From Leifsonia xyli subsp. xyli str. CTCB07 (GTDB lineage Bacteria; Actinomycetota; Actinomycetes; Actinomycetales; Microbacteriaceae), in assembly GCF_000007665.1 (NCBI RefSeq), contig NC_006087.1, positions 930,001 to 994,000 on the forward strand: 64,000 nt of DNA, written 5' to 3'. Shown here piece after piece: positions 26,862-35,723 of the stretch; the stretch's first letter is position 1; each line of letters starts with the position of its first letter. The notes beneath the pieces are model-generated. The model did not search any database. It saw nothing but the letters and a program-made list of their open reading frames with translations, and was not told the DNA's origin. A program made the translations under genes and the position numbers.

Positions 26862-27929
26862 ATGGCGAATGCCTTTGAGAAGTATCGTGTTTGTGTGATC
26901 GAGGACGATCCGGATGTCGCCTTCTACATGAAGACCGTGCTCGAGAAGCGCGCGGACGCCCAGGTGGAGGCGGTCACCGATCCGTCCATTGCGCTGGAGA
27001 CCATCGCGGCGTTCGAGCCGGATCTCGTTCTGACGGACATCGAGATGCCGGGCGTCTCCGGACTGGAACTGCTGCGCGAACTGCGCGTGACCCATCCCGG
27101 GATGCCGGTCGTCATCATGACGGCGCACGTCTCGATCGACTACGCGGTCTCGGCGCTGCGTTCGCAGGCTGACTATTTTGTCACGAAGCCCATCAACTCG
27201 ACCGAACTGGTGTCGATTGTGCGGCGGCTCGCCGAGGAGGGCCGGGCGAACCGCTCGGCGCAGAATCAGCAGGTCGTCCTCGCGATCGGCGCGCATCCCG
27301 ACGATATCGAGATCGGCATCGGCGGCCTCCTGGCCGCGCACCGGGATGCCGGCAACCAAGTCGTTATGCTCACCCTCTCACGCGGTGCGCGCGGCGGCGA
27401 CGCCGACGACCGTCAGCACGAATCCCTCGCGGCCGCGGAGCTGCTCGGTGCGCGCCTCTTCCTCGAAGACATCGAGGACACGCAGGTCTCGGCCGCCGAT
27501 CCGACGGTGAGCATCATCGAGCGAGTGGTGAACGAGGTGCAGCCGGACATCGTCTACACGCACTCCGAGCACGACCGCCATCAGGACCATCGCGCCGTGC
27601 ATGCCGCGACGAACGTGGCCACCCGCTCGGTGCGCACGGTGTGCTGCTACCAGAGCCCTTCTGCGACGAGCGACTTCCGGCCGACCCGGTTCGTCCCGAT
27701 CGACGACTTCACCGAGATGAAGCTGCGGCTCATCGACTGCTTCCGCTCGCAGACCGAGGTGCGCGCCTACCTCGAACCCGACTTCGTGCTCGCGACGGCC
27801 CGCTACTGGTCGCGTTTCGGCGGTGGCACGAGCTGCGAGCCCCTGGAAGTGATGTGTGACACCGCGGACATCTCCGTGCCCACCTCAACGATGCAGACCG
27901 GCGCCCGACTCAGAAGGACCCACGAATGA
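26862..27929 (+). CDS. Receiver domain fused to PIG-L (LmbE-type) deacetylase
   Basis: 355 aa; AAAGGGA precedes the ATG. Residues 8-125 are a complete CheY-like receiver: acidic pocket EDD 14-16, phosphoacceptor D59 in LVLTDIEMPG, MTAH and K109 in TKP. Residues 137-320 are a PIG-L N-deacetylase with the zinc motif AHPDD at 144-148 and HxxH in DRHQDHRAVH (about 238-247). PIG-L enzymes remove acetyl groups from GlcNAc-type sugars (MshB, LmbE). The fusion implies deacetylation controlled by phosphorylation; the substrate is unknown. First gene of a coupled operon (ATGA with the next gene). Confidence 0.85.
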   Translation: MANAFEKYRVCVIEDDPDVAFYMKTVLEKRADAQVEAVTDPSIALETIAAFEPDLVLTDIEMPGVSGLELLRELRVTHPGMPVVIMTAHVSIDYAVSALRSQADYFVTKPINSTELVSIVRRLAEEGRANRSAQNQQVVLAIGAHPDDIEIGIGGLLAAHRDAGNQVVMLTLSRGARGGDADDRQHESLAAAELLGARLFLEDIEDTQVSAADPTVSIIERVVNEVQPDIVYTHSEHDRHQDHRAVHAATNVATRSVRTVCCYQSPSATSDFRPTRFVPIDDFTEMKLRLIDCFRSQTEVRAYLEPDFVLATARYWSRFGGGTSCEPLEVMCDTADISVPTSTMQTGARLRRTHE

Positions 27930-28937
27930 CAGTCCCCCCGACCCGCGTGCTCGTGACCGGAGCGGGAGGTCCCGCGGGGATCGCGGTGATCCGCTCGCTG
28001 CTGAAGCGAGAGGATGTCGAGGTCCTCGCCGCCGATATGGACGGCTGGGCCAGCGGACTGTACCTGGTTCCCGGCGGTGATCGCCGTATCGTGCCCGCCG
28101 GGCGCTCCGAATCGTTCGTGGACGAGGTGATCGGGATGTGCCGCGACGACTTCGTCGACGTCCTCTTCTCGACCGTCGATGTCGAGCTGCCGGGCCTCGC
28201 CGCGCGCCGCGACCGATCTCGCCGCCGTCGGCACCGCCCTCGCCGCCCCGAGCCACGAGACGCTCGTCACCTGCCTCGACAAGCACCGGCTGGCGACGGC
28301 CGTCGACGGCTGGGCCCGCATCCCGCTCACGCGGCTGCTGAACCGTGCCGGGAAGAGCGAGGACTGGACCTTCCCGGTCATCGTCAAACCGCGCAGCGGC
28401 GCCGGCTCACGCGGGGTGCGCCTGATCGCCGATCGTGTGCGGCTGGAGGCGCTGGACGACGATGACAGCATCCTGATCCAGGAGAACCTGCCCGGTGAGG
28501 AGTTCTCGGTGGATGTGCTGGCCGGTCTCGACGGTTCGGTCATCGCCGCCGTTCCCCGCTCGCGCGAGAGCGTCGATTCCGGTGTGTCGATCGCAGGACG
28601 GACGCTGCGCCGTGCGGAGCTGGAGGAAACGGCCGCCGCTGTCGCCCGCGCCATCGGCCTGACCGGCGTCGCGAACGTCTAGCTGCGCTACAGCGCGGAC
28701 GGGGTGCCAGCTCTTCTGGAGGTCAACCCGCGCTTCCCGGGGACGATGCCGCTGACCATCGCGGCGGGGGTCGATATGCCGGCTCTGTTGTTGGACCTCG
28801 TCCTCGGCCGTCCCGTGCGGTCCACGGTGGACTTCGTGGAGCTCGCCAATGTGCGCTTCCTTGAAGACGTCTTCCTGGACCCAGCGGAGGTGCTCGTCTC
28901 CGAGAACGCCGCGCACTCGGAAGGTCCCGGCAAATGA
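27926..28937 (+). pseudogene. ATP-grasp ligase (CarB-like), frameshift plus nonsense
   Basis: Begins at the ATG at 27926 overlapping the previous stop. N-terminal Rossmann part VLVTGAGGPAGIAVI is read to about 28195, then the protein continues one frame over (ATDLAAVGTALAAP, CLDKHRLATAVDGW, FPVIVKPRSGAGSRGV, IQENLPGEEFSVDV). A TAG at 28680-28682 replaces what looks like a Gln codon, after which the same frame goes on with VPALLEVNPRFPGTMPLT and stops at 28937. Restoring both gives an ATP-grasp carboxylate-amine ligase of about 337 aa. It would have supplied a ligation step between the deacetylase and the PHP enzyme. Confidence 0.8.
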
Positions 28938-29677
28938 CAGATCCGCTCCGTGGCGACTTTCACGTCCACTCCATCTTCTCGGACGACGCGCGGAGCACGC
29001 TCACGGAGAACATCGCTGCGGCACAAGCGGCCGGCCTGGAGCGGCTGCGGCTGACCGATCACGTCCGAGCGTCCACGACGTGGGTGCCCGAGTTCCTCGC
29101 GGCGGTAGCCGCGGAGTCCGTGCCGGAAGGGCTCACCGTCCTCACCGGTGTCGAGGCGAAGCTGCTGGATGTGTCCGGGGCGGGCGACGTCCCGGCCGAT
29201 CTCGTCGTCGGACCGGGCGGCGTCGGCGCTGTGGTCATCGGCGACCACCAGTTCCTCGGCCCAGACGGACCCTGGTCGCCAGAGACGACGCGCGCCCGGA
29301 TCGCTGCCGGACTCTCCCCGGACGACGCGCTCGACCTGCTGGTGACTGCCAGCGTCCGGGCGATGCAGCGCACGCCGAACGCGCAGCTCGCGCACTGGTT
29401 CTCGATCCTGCCCAAGGTGGGTCTCAGCGAGGATCAGCTCGGCGACGACCGGCTGCTCGCTTGGGCCACCGCCGCGACCGCGACCGGCACGATCGTCGAG
29501 GTCAACGAGAAGTGGGACTGCCCGGGACCCGCTGCCGTCGCTGCGCTCCAGAGCGTTGGAGCGCGTATCGTCGCCTCCACCGATAGCCACCAGGCCGGCG
29601 ATGTCGGCCGGTATGAGCGCGTGAGCGCCATCCTCGATGCGGCTGCCGTCATCCGGCAGCCGAAGGGAGACCGATGA
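28934..29677 (+). CDS. PHP-domain hydrolase of the receiver/PIG-L operon
   Basis: 247 aa, ATGA overlap with the ATP-grasp gene. PHP metal ligands are all visible: GDFHVHSIFSDD (8-19), LTDHVRAS, TGVEAKLLD, VIGDHQFLG, AHWFSI and ASTDSHQAGDV near the end. It is shorter than the PHP protein at 3549 and resembles histidinol-phosphatase-like PHP enzymes, so a phosphate monoester is the likely substrate. Intact although the neighbouring ligase is broken. Confidence 0.8.
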   Translation: MTDPLRGDFHVHSIFSDDARSTLTENIAAAQAAGLERLRLTDHVRASTTWVPEFLAAVAAESVPEGLTVLTGVEAKLLDVSGAGDVPADLVVGPGGVGAVVIGDHQFLGPDGPWSPETTRARIAAGLSPDDALDLLVTASVRAMQRTPNAQLAHWFSILPKVGLSEDQLGDDRLLAWATAATATGTIVEVNEKWDCPGPAAVAALQSVGARIVASTDSHQAGDVGRYERVSAILDAAAVIRQPKGDR

Positions 29678-29829
29678 GTCCTGTCGAACCGAATCGCAAA
29701 CAGAGCGCGATTCTCCAGCGCGAGATCGACGCGGACCGGCGCTGGGAGCGCCACCTGCCGCTGTATGCGCTGATGGCCTTCTCCGTCCTCGCGGCGATCA
29801 TTGTCGTGCGGGTGGTGTTCTTTTCGTGA
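29674..29829 (+). CDS. 51-aa single-span membrane protein
   Basis: ATG at 29674 overlaps the PHP stop (ATGA). The first 30 residues are charged (NRKQSAILQREIDADRRWER) and the rest is one hydrophobic helix (LPLYALMAFSVLAAIIVV). Its stop overlaps the next GTG start. Coupling on both sides supports it as a real gene, perhaps a membrane tether for the operon's soluble partners. Confidence 0.65.
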   Translation: MSPVEPNRKQSAILQREIDADRRWERHLPLYALMAFSVLAAIIVVRVVFFS

Positions 29830-30218
29830 GCGAGCCTCTGAAGCGCGTCGTCATCGCTGATGACGACGACGATATCCGAGCCCTGATGATGATCGCCGCG
29901 GGCCGTGCTGGCGTCGAGATCGTCGCCGCCGTCGACAACGGGCTGGCTGCTCTCGCCGAGGTCCGCGCCGTTGACATCGACCTGGCCGTCCTCGACATCT
30001 CCATGCCCGGGCTCAACGAGGTCGAAGTCGCGGGGGCGATCCGCGGCGACACAGGGATGCGCAACACGCTCATCCTCATGGTGTCGGCCTCCGTGCAGCT
30101 CCTGACCGATCACGGTGTCGTTGCCGACCGCTCGGACAGCTTCATCATCAAGCCTTTCAGCCTGAGGCTGCTCTCGCAGCGCATCCGCGAGATGCTGGCG
30201 ATCGGAGAACCGGCATGA
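29826..30218 (+). CDS. Stand-alone response regulator receiver
   Basis: 130 aa, GTG start overlapping the small membrane protein. CheY-like: VVIADDDDDIRALM at the start, phosphoacceptor Asp in LAVLDISMPG (about 58), VSAS and the Lys in FIIKPF (about 109). No output domain, so it acts by protein contact. The ATG of the histidine kinase overlaps its stop, so the two form a cognate pair. Confidence 0.88.
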   Translation: MSEPLKRVVIADDDDDIRALMMIAAGRAGVEIVAAVDNGLAALAEVRAVDIDLAVLDISMPGLNEVEVAGAIRGDTGMRNTLILMVSASVQLLTDHGVVADRSDSFIIKPFSLRLLSQRIREMLAIGEPA

Positions 30219-31592
30219 CTTTCGAACGCTTGCTGAGCCGGATACCCATCGACTCCCCTTCGCCACTGATGAAGCAGCTGCCGACACTCATCGGGTTCGG
30301 CCTGGCGGTCATGCTGTCGTTCTTCCCCCAAGTGGTCACTACGATGCTGCCGCTGTACTTGTTCCTCGCGCTCGGGCTCATCGTGCTGGCGACGGTTCTC
30401 GCTGCGGTGCTGCCGTGGAACCGGCTGGGCACCCGCTGGGCGGTCATCGTCCCGATCGTCTCGATGTTCGCGGTCGGTGCGCTGCGGCTCGCGACAGACG
30501 CCTCGGCGTCGCCGTTCGTCGTGCTGACGCTGCTGCCGTTCGTTTGGATCGCGACGGAAGCGGGACGGATCAATGTGCTGTACGCCGGAGCCGGTACTTT
30601 CCTGGTGCTGCTGGAGCCGCTGGTGGTCGGGGACATCCCGACGAACGACGGGGACATCGTGCGCCTCGTCTTCTCCCCGTCCATTTACGCGATTGTGGCA
30701 CTCGTCGTCAACGAAGTGGCGCACCGGATGCGGGTCCATCTGGCGGCGGCCCGGACGGCCGCGCTTGAGCAGGAGGCCGCTCTCGCCCGGGCGGTCAAAG
30801 CGCAGGACGAGCTGGTGCTCAACGAAGCGCGGCTCAAGACGGCCAATCGGCTCATCCAGAGCGTCTGGAACGCCGTCACCGAGCAGTCAGTCATCTCGGA
30901 TCTCAACGGACTCATCGATGTGTGGAACCCCGGCGCCGAGAAGATGCTCGGCCTCACCGAGAAGCAGGTCATCGAGGGACGCCGCCACATCATTGAGTTC
31001 CACCTCGCCAGCGAGCTCGAAAGCCGGCTGCGCGATATGGACGCACAGTTCATAGCGGTTCCCAGCGTCGATGACTTCTCGGCCCTCATCGACGCGGTCC
31101 GTGCGGGCTACGCCGATATCCGGGACTGGACGTACGTGCGCGCCGACGGCAGGCATGTGCCGGTGCAGGTCGCGGCCACGCCACTCCTGGATGAGAACGG
31201 CCACCGCGTCGGCTTCATCTTCGTGGCGACGGATATGACACAGGCTTGTGAGTTCGCGCGGCTGAAAGACGAGTTCGTCGGGCTCATCTCGCACGAATTG
31301 CGGACGCCGCTCAGCAGCATCCTGGGGTTATCTGGAGCTGATGCGCGACGACGAAGAGGCGCCGCTGTCGGACAAGCATCTGCAATACCTGAGCGTCGCC
31401 GAGCGCAACGCGCACCGGCTGCTGCGGCTCGTGGGGGATCTGCTGTTCACGGCGCAGGTCGAGTCCGGTCACTTCCCCATCAGCCTCAAGGAGGCCGAGC
31501 TCTCGGCCGTCGTCGCAGCCTCGGTGGAGTCCTCCGGACCGGTCGCGGCGAACGCGAAGGTGGGGCTCCTCAGCGAGGTCTTGGGTTCTAGC
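30215..31592 (+). pseudogene. PAS sensor histidine kinase, frameshifted and truncated by an IS
   Basis: Residues 20-165 hold about five membrane segments, 210-345 a PAS domain (VISDLNGLIDVWNPGAEKML, then FIFVATDMTQACEF) and the H box follows: FVGLISHELRTPLSSILG. An extra T near 31328 shifts the frame; the dimerisation domain goes on in the next frame (YLSVAERNAHRLLRLVGDLL). The reading is cut by the left end of the IS30-type element at 31593, and the ATP-binding N and G boxes are nowhere downstream. The kinase is therefore dead, and part of it was deleted, not merely split. Confidence 0.85.
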
Positions 31593-33067
31593 GGTTGTTG
31601 CAACATCTGGAGTTTCTAGGAGTTGCAAGGACCGTGTCCCGTTTAAGGCGCAGTGCGGGGAAGAGGAAGTACACCCAGGCGGAGCGTGAAGCCTTCTTCG
31701 TCATTTTCAAGGAGTCCAGGAGTACGACGATCGCGGCGAGGGAGCTAGGGTTCAACCCCGCGACGTGCGCGCAATGGGTTCGCAAGGCGGGCCTGGCTAG
31801 TCACGGCTACACCGGCGGCGGCATGAGCGCGCACCCATGCAAGGACGAGTACCTGGAGCTGCGGAGCAGCGGGCTCTCGCGCCGCGAAGCGGTGGGACGA
31901 GTCGGAATCAGCCCGAACACGGGATACCTCTGGGACAGTCGAACGGGCGACGCATTTATCCAGATGGTCGCGTGGTCGATTACAAAGACAGGGTGCCTGT
32001 CGTTGTTGATCCTGTTCAGCGGGCGTCGATGCGTTCGCTCGAAGCCGCACTCCACCCACGATTCCTCTCCCTGCAGGAGCGTGAGCTGATCCGGGACCTG
32101 ACCAGGGCCGGCCTTTCGTTGTGTCGGGTCGCGGCCAAGCTTGGTCGCTCGGTGTCGACGATCAGTCGAGAGATTCGCCGGAATCAGCTTCCTGGAGAGG
32201 GCGGCTACCATCCATACGTGGCGCATCGGAAAGCGGCCAGCCGCCGACCGCGACCGAAAGCCACGAGGCTGGTCCGCAATCCGCAGCTGCGCAGTTACGT
32301 TCAACGGAAGCTGACGCTACGTTGGTCGCCGGAGCAGATCAGCCGGTCGCTGATCCGCGAGTTCCCCGGCGATGCGGAGATGCGCGTGGCGCACGAGACG
32401 ATCTATCAAGCCTTCTACGTGCAGGGCCGTGGACAACTCCGCCGCGAGCTCACGATGGTGCTGCGGACCGGCCGGGCCAAGCGGAAACCGCATCGTTCTG
32501 GCGCCGCTCGCAGACATCGTTTCGCGGATCCGATGGTAATGATCTCCGACCGTCCCGCCGAAATCGAGGACCGCGCCGTTCCCGGACATTGGGAAGGCGA
32601 CCTCATCATCGGCGGACACCGCAACAGCGCCATCGGCACCCTCGTGGAACGCTCCACCCGGTTCGTGATGCTGATCCATCTCCCCATCGATCGCACCGCA
32701 GAATCCGTCCGGGACGGACTGATCAGCGCCGTCAAGACACTCCCACGCGAACTCCGTCGCTCGATCACCTGGGACCAGGGCTCGGAAATGGCAGCTCACA
32801 AGTCGTTCACGATAGCCACCGACATCCCGGTCTACTTCTGCGACCCCGCGAGTCCCTGGCAACGCGGCAGCAACGAGAACACCAACGGACTCCTTCGCCA
32901 ATACTTCCCCAAGGGAAAGGGAACAGACCTCGCCCGATTCACCGCAACCGACCTGACGAACGTCGCCCACGAGCTCAACACCCGCCCACGCAAAACGCTC
33001 GGCTGGGAAACCCCAGCCGAACGCCTCGCTAAACTACTCGCCAGCTAATCGTCGTGTTGCAACAACC
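31593..33067 (+). mobile_element. IS30-family insertion sequence, about 1475 bp
   Basis: Terminal inverted repeats GGTTGTTGCAAC (31593-31604) and GTTGCAACAACC (33056-33067) bound one transposase gene. The repeat may extend by about 3 nt (AGC/AGT). No target-site duplication is seen: left flank ends GGGTTCTAGC, right flank begins ACTGGAAGATG. Together with the missing kinase 3' end this points to a deletion next to the element after insertion or recombination between copies. Confidence 0.8.
31634..33048 (+). pseudogene. IS30-family transposase, one frameshift
   Basis: N-terminal HTH part from the GTG at 31634 (KRKYTQAEREAFFVIFKES, then AARELGFNPATCAQWVRKAG) reads to about 31935; the rest is in another frame (NGRRIYPDGRVVDYKD onward). 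The second HTH (VAAKLGRSVSTISREIRRN) and the DDE core are intact: GHWEGDLIIG, TWDQGSEM and SNENTNGLLRQYFPKG. Translation could restart at the ATG at 32029, giving a shorter but catalytically complete protein. Otherwise the frameshift inactivates it. Confidence 0.78.
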
Positions 33068-33240
33068 ACTGGAAGATGATCGTGACCGTGCCATCGGGTG
33101 CCGAGGTGACGATGAGCGTAAAAGCCGGAGAAGCGGAGACCAAGGCAGCGGAAATCCGGGCTGCCGACGAGGACGGCTCTTTGGCGGGTAAAGCTATCCG
33201 TTCGCCCTGATCTGCGGGGTGTGGGGTTAGCGTGCGCTCG
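33068..33240 (+). other. Right flank of the IS30 element: coding remnant
   Basis: The plus frame MIVTVPSGAEVTMSVKAGEA up to the TGA at 33208-33210 reads like a protein tail that enters from the element without a start. It does not match the kinase C-terminus I would expect. Probably a remnant of whichever gene was joined here by the IS-linked deletion. Confidence 0.4.
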
Positions 33241-33681
33241 ATGGCCCACCCGACTGGATACTCTACCAGCGTGCAGGGCTGCGCCGTGATAGGCTACAAC
33301 GGCTACAAACGGGAGTACAAGTGGGAAGTCACCTCGGATGTCACCGTTTGCACCAAGGGTAAAGGGTTCAACGGTTCCAATGCCGCCACCTGGTACTCGA
33401 CGAGATGTGGTGGCGGAACATATTCTGTGCCGTGGGGTAATGTCCTCGCTTACACGCAGATGCAGGGTATCGCCATGTCTGGTGTGACGGGCGCAACGTA
33501 TGGCGAGCATAACCTTCTACCCCCTATTGGAGGTCAACATGCAGGATCTCAAAGTAACTCCCAAAGCAATCCTTGTTTGCGGGATTGCCTTTCTCCTGGT
33601 GGGAGCTGTACTGCAGCTCTTCCTGCCCAATATCGGCTTCGCGGTAGCCAACAGTACGGCGGACGCGGCCACCGGTGTTGA
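33241..33681 (+). CDS. Unrecognised small extracellular-type protein, probably damaged
   Basis: An ATG at 33241 (GTG at 33232) opens a frame rich in Gly, Tyr, Ser, Thr and with three Cys in the first 90 residues (TSVQGCAVIGYNGY, VTSDVTVCTKGKG, WYSTRCGGGTYSVPWG). That composition suits a secreted peptide or toxin, but no signal peptide is present, so the 5' end may be lost to the IS event. After about 33530 the frame runs over the next gene's RBS and start for 140 bp, so the natural stop may also be lost. Confidence 0.35.
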   Translation: MAHPTGYSTSVQGCAVIGYNGYKREYKWEVTSDVTVCTKGKGFNGSNAATWYSTRCGGGTYSVPWGNVLAYTQMQGIAMSGVTGATYGEHNLLPPIGGQHAGSQSNSQSNPCLRDCLSPGGSCTAALPAQYRLRGSQQYGGRGHRC

Positions 33682-33835
33682 CCAAGGCATCCTCCTTGCG
33701 TTCGAAACAGTGGGACGTGTGCTCGGCGTATTGGTTACCCCTATTGGGGCGGCCTTTTTGGGTGCCGGAATCGTGTTGTCCTATCAAGTCTCCACCGCCA
33801 GACGGCAGAGGGAACCACAGTCTGATTTGAAGTAG
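33539..33835 (+). CDS. Small two-span membrane protein
   Basis: 98 aa with a good GGAGGT 5 nt before the ATG. Two hydrophobic helices: AILVCGIAFLLVGAVLQLFL (8-27) and VLGVLVTPIGAAFLGAGIVL (about 58-80), ending in a charged tail. Directly downstream of the extracellular-type ORF, so the two may have formed a secreted peptide and membrane partner (an immunity protein is one guess). No family recognised. Lower GC than its surroundings. Confidence 0.6.
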   Translation: MQDLKVTPKAILVCGIAFLLVGAVLQLFLPNIGFAVANSTADAATGVDQGILLAFETVGRVLGVLVTPIGAAFLGAGIVLSYQVSTARRQREPQSDLK

Positions 33836-33847
33836 GAAAACGACACG

Positions 33848-33878
33848 GTAATGCGCCTGGGAATCCGAGGCGCATTAC
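33848..33878 (+). terminator. Hairpin downstream of the small membrane protein gene
   Basis: GTAATGCGCCT and AGGCGCATTAC form an 11-bp stem with a 9-nt loop. No long U tract follows, so termination is likely but not certain. Confidence 0.55.
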
Positions 33879-33936
33879 TCGTTACTGTGGGTTGCGGTGG
33901 CCCCAAGTTGATTCCACCGTGCCTTCACGATGAATT

Positions 33937-33967
33937 TGTTGTGGGTGCCGAGTCGGCACCCACAACA
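33937..33967. repeat. Perfect 15-bp inverted repeat
   Basis: TGTTGTGGGTGCCGA, one G, then TCGGCACCCACAACA. In a gene-free stretch upstream of IS3 relics; could be a terminator without U tract or an old element end. Confidence 0.6.
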
Positions 33968-34106
33968 TCTCCCCGACCCTGAGGTTTGTGACAGATATAT
34001 CACCTCATGCTCTATGCGAATACTAGATGTTGTGCTTAGGGGGTTTGCCCTGGGTTTGGTTGACGCCTGATCGGTGAGGATTTGTCCTCGCTGGAAGGAT
34101 GTTGTT

Positions 34107-34400
34107 ATGGCGAAGCCGTATCCCAGGGGGTTCCGTGATGAGGGCGTGAGGAGTGAATTGGTGATAACTGGTCGTTAGTGCCGGGGGGTGTTGACGGGGA
34201 GGATGTCATTATGCCCGGCCTATACTCCGGAGAGTTCCGGGAGGGTGTTGTCGCGGTCGCAAGATGTCGTGAGAGTGGTGTGACGATCAAGCGGATCGCG
34301 GTCGACTTCGGTGTCAGCGAAGCGATGCTGGAGAGCGGGCTCTGCCTGGCTGATGTTGAGGAAGGCAATCGGTCCGGTCCACGGTGTTGGGCTCCGGGTG
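34107..34400 (+). pseudogene. Two IS3-family orfA fragments
   Basis: ATG 34107 opens MAKPYPRGFRDEGVR and then stops. ATG 34211 opens MPGLYSGEFREGVVAVARC, then SGVTIKRIAVDFGVSEAML and CLADVEEGNR. Both match the start of IS3-type orfA (MPKPYPxEFRxDVVxVAR, HTH, KxADVEEG), the second with its HTH nearly whole. No orfB follows. The stretch 33968-34461 holds nothing else that I can identify. Confidence 0.65.
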
Positions 34401-34461
34401 CGGCGGTGGGTCACGATACGCGTATTCGGCGCGCTCGGTCGTCGCGGGGACGCTAAACTAG

Positions 34462-34473
34462 CTGACGTGTCAG
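34462..34473. promoter_or_regulatory. Candidate MarR operator over the start codon
   Basis: CTGACGTGTCAG has 5-bp palindromic arms around GT and overlaps the GTG start at 34467. It resembles TTGACGCGTCAA found in front of the second MarR gene. Confidence 0.4.
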
Positions 34474-34955
34474 GTAATTTGAGTGTGGAGCAGTTGCGGG
34501 TCTGGGAGCAGCTGCAGGATGCGACGGAGATCCTGCGCCGCGAGGTCGGTCGTGGTCTCTGGAGCGACGCGCAGCTCTCCGATGCCGAGTTCACGGTGCT
34601 GGCCCACCTTGCTCAGTCGGGTGGGGGTCGTCCGACGGAGTGCGCCCGCAGCATCGGCTGGGACTCGAGTCGCCTGGCTCACCAGCTGAGGCGGCTAGAG
34701 AAGCGGGGCCTTGTTCAGTCCGTTCCTGGTGACGCCGATCGGCGCTCGACGCGGATCGCTCTGACCGAGGAAGGGCGCAGCATGCATCGGTGTGCCCTCG
34801 GCCCGCATTTGCGTGCGGCGAAGAAGTGGTTCGCGGACGCTCTCACCAACCAGCAGATGGTCGCGCTGGGCGACGCCCTCGACGCCCTCCTCGCCCACGC
34901 CGCCACTCTCACCGAGGCAGACGCCTCCGCCACACTCCCCGGAGCACGACAATGA
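34467..34955 (+). CDS. MarR-family transcriptional regulator (first of two)
   Basis: 162 aa, GTG start. Winged-helix DNA-binding part: LSDAEFTVLAHLAQ, IGWDSSRLAHQLRRLEKRGL as recognition helix, and the wing DRRSTRIALTEEG. The dimerising helices lie at both ends. Intact, whereas the three coupled genes behind it are broken. Stop overlaps the next start (ATGA). Similar in layout to the MarR at 37349 (xSRLxHQLxRxExR shared), so probably a paralogue. Confidence 0.85.
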   Translation: MSGNLSVEQLRVWEQLQDATEILRREVGRGLWSDAQLSDAEFTVLAHLAQSGGGRPTECARSIGWDSSRLAHQLRRLEKRGLVQSVPGDADRRSTRIALTEEGRSMHRCALGPHLRAAKKWFADALTNQQMVALGDALDALLAHAATLTEADASATLPGARQ

Positions 34956-35723
34956 ACCCAACTCAGACGTCCGTCGCCGACCTGACGGGAAAGGCCGCCG
35001 TGGTGGTCGGAGGCTCCGGCGGAGTCGGGGAAGGCGTCACCCGTGCTCTCCTCGGCGCCGGAGCTTTCGTCATCGCGACCGGCCGAGACCCCGAGCGGCT
35101 GGTGGATCTCGCCGCCCTCGTCGACGCGGACGAGGTCTCGCGCGGGCGATTGCACACGGTCGCTCTCGAGGGGCTCGCGCCCGACCTGGACTCCCGCGTC
35201 GCGGCTCTGGTCGACGCCTATGGCCGTCTGGACATCGTGGTGGTGAGCGTCGCCGCCTCCGGTGCTCCGGGTCGCAAACCGTTGCTGGAGTTCACTGATG
35301 ACGAGTGGGATGCGCTGGTCGCGGGGAATCAGACCGCGGTGTTCCGCCTCTACCGGGCGTTGACACCTTGGATCCAGCCGGGCGGGATCCTGGTGCAGCT
35401 GAACGGGATGAGCGCGGAGATTCCGTTCCCTGGCGCCTCTGTCGTGGCCGCGGGTTCCGCGGCGACGAAGTCCCTCACTCGCACCCTCGCCGCCGAGCTC
35501 TGCGGACGCGGCCCGCGCGTCTCTACGAGGTCATCCTCGGCGTCGTCCGCACCCGGGCGCGGCAGCTGGCGGGCATCGATGACCATCGCTGGCTGGAGGG
35601 GGAGCAGATTGGAGAGCACATCGCCGCCCTCGCCGCCGGACCAGCCCGCTGAGAGGGGACGTCGTGCATTACTACGTCGACAAGGCCGCCGGTCCACAGT
35701 CGACCGCACCGGTGCTCGCATGA
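34952..35723 (+). pseudogene. Short-chain dehydrogenase, two frameshifts
   Basis: Starts at the ATGA overlap with the MarR gene. NAD(P)-binding start AAVVVGGSGGVGEGVTRALL, then YGRLDIVVVSVAASG and GGILVQLNGMSAEIPFPG are read to about 35515. A 2-base gain then shifts to LYEVILGVVRTRARQL and AALAAGPAR with a stop, and a third frame gives VVHYYVDKAAGPQST ending in TGA 35721-35723. The catalytic YxxxK is not obvious (VVAAGSAATKSL). Second gene of a four-gene coupled operon. Confidence 0.8.
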
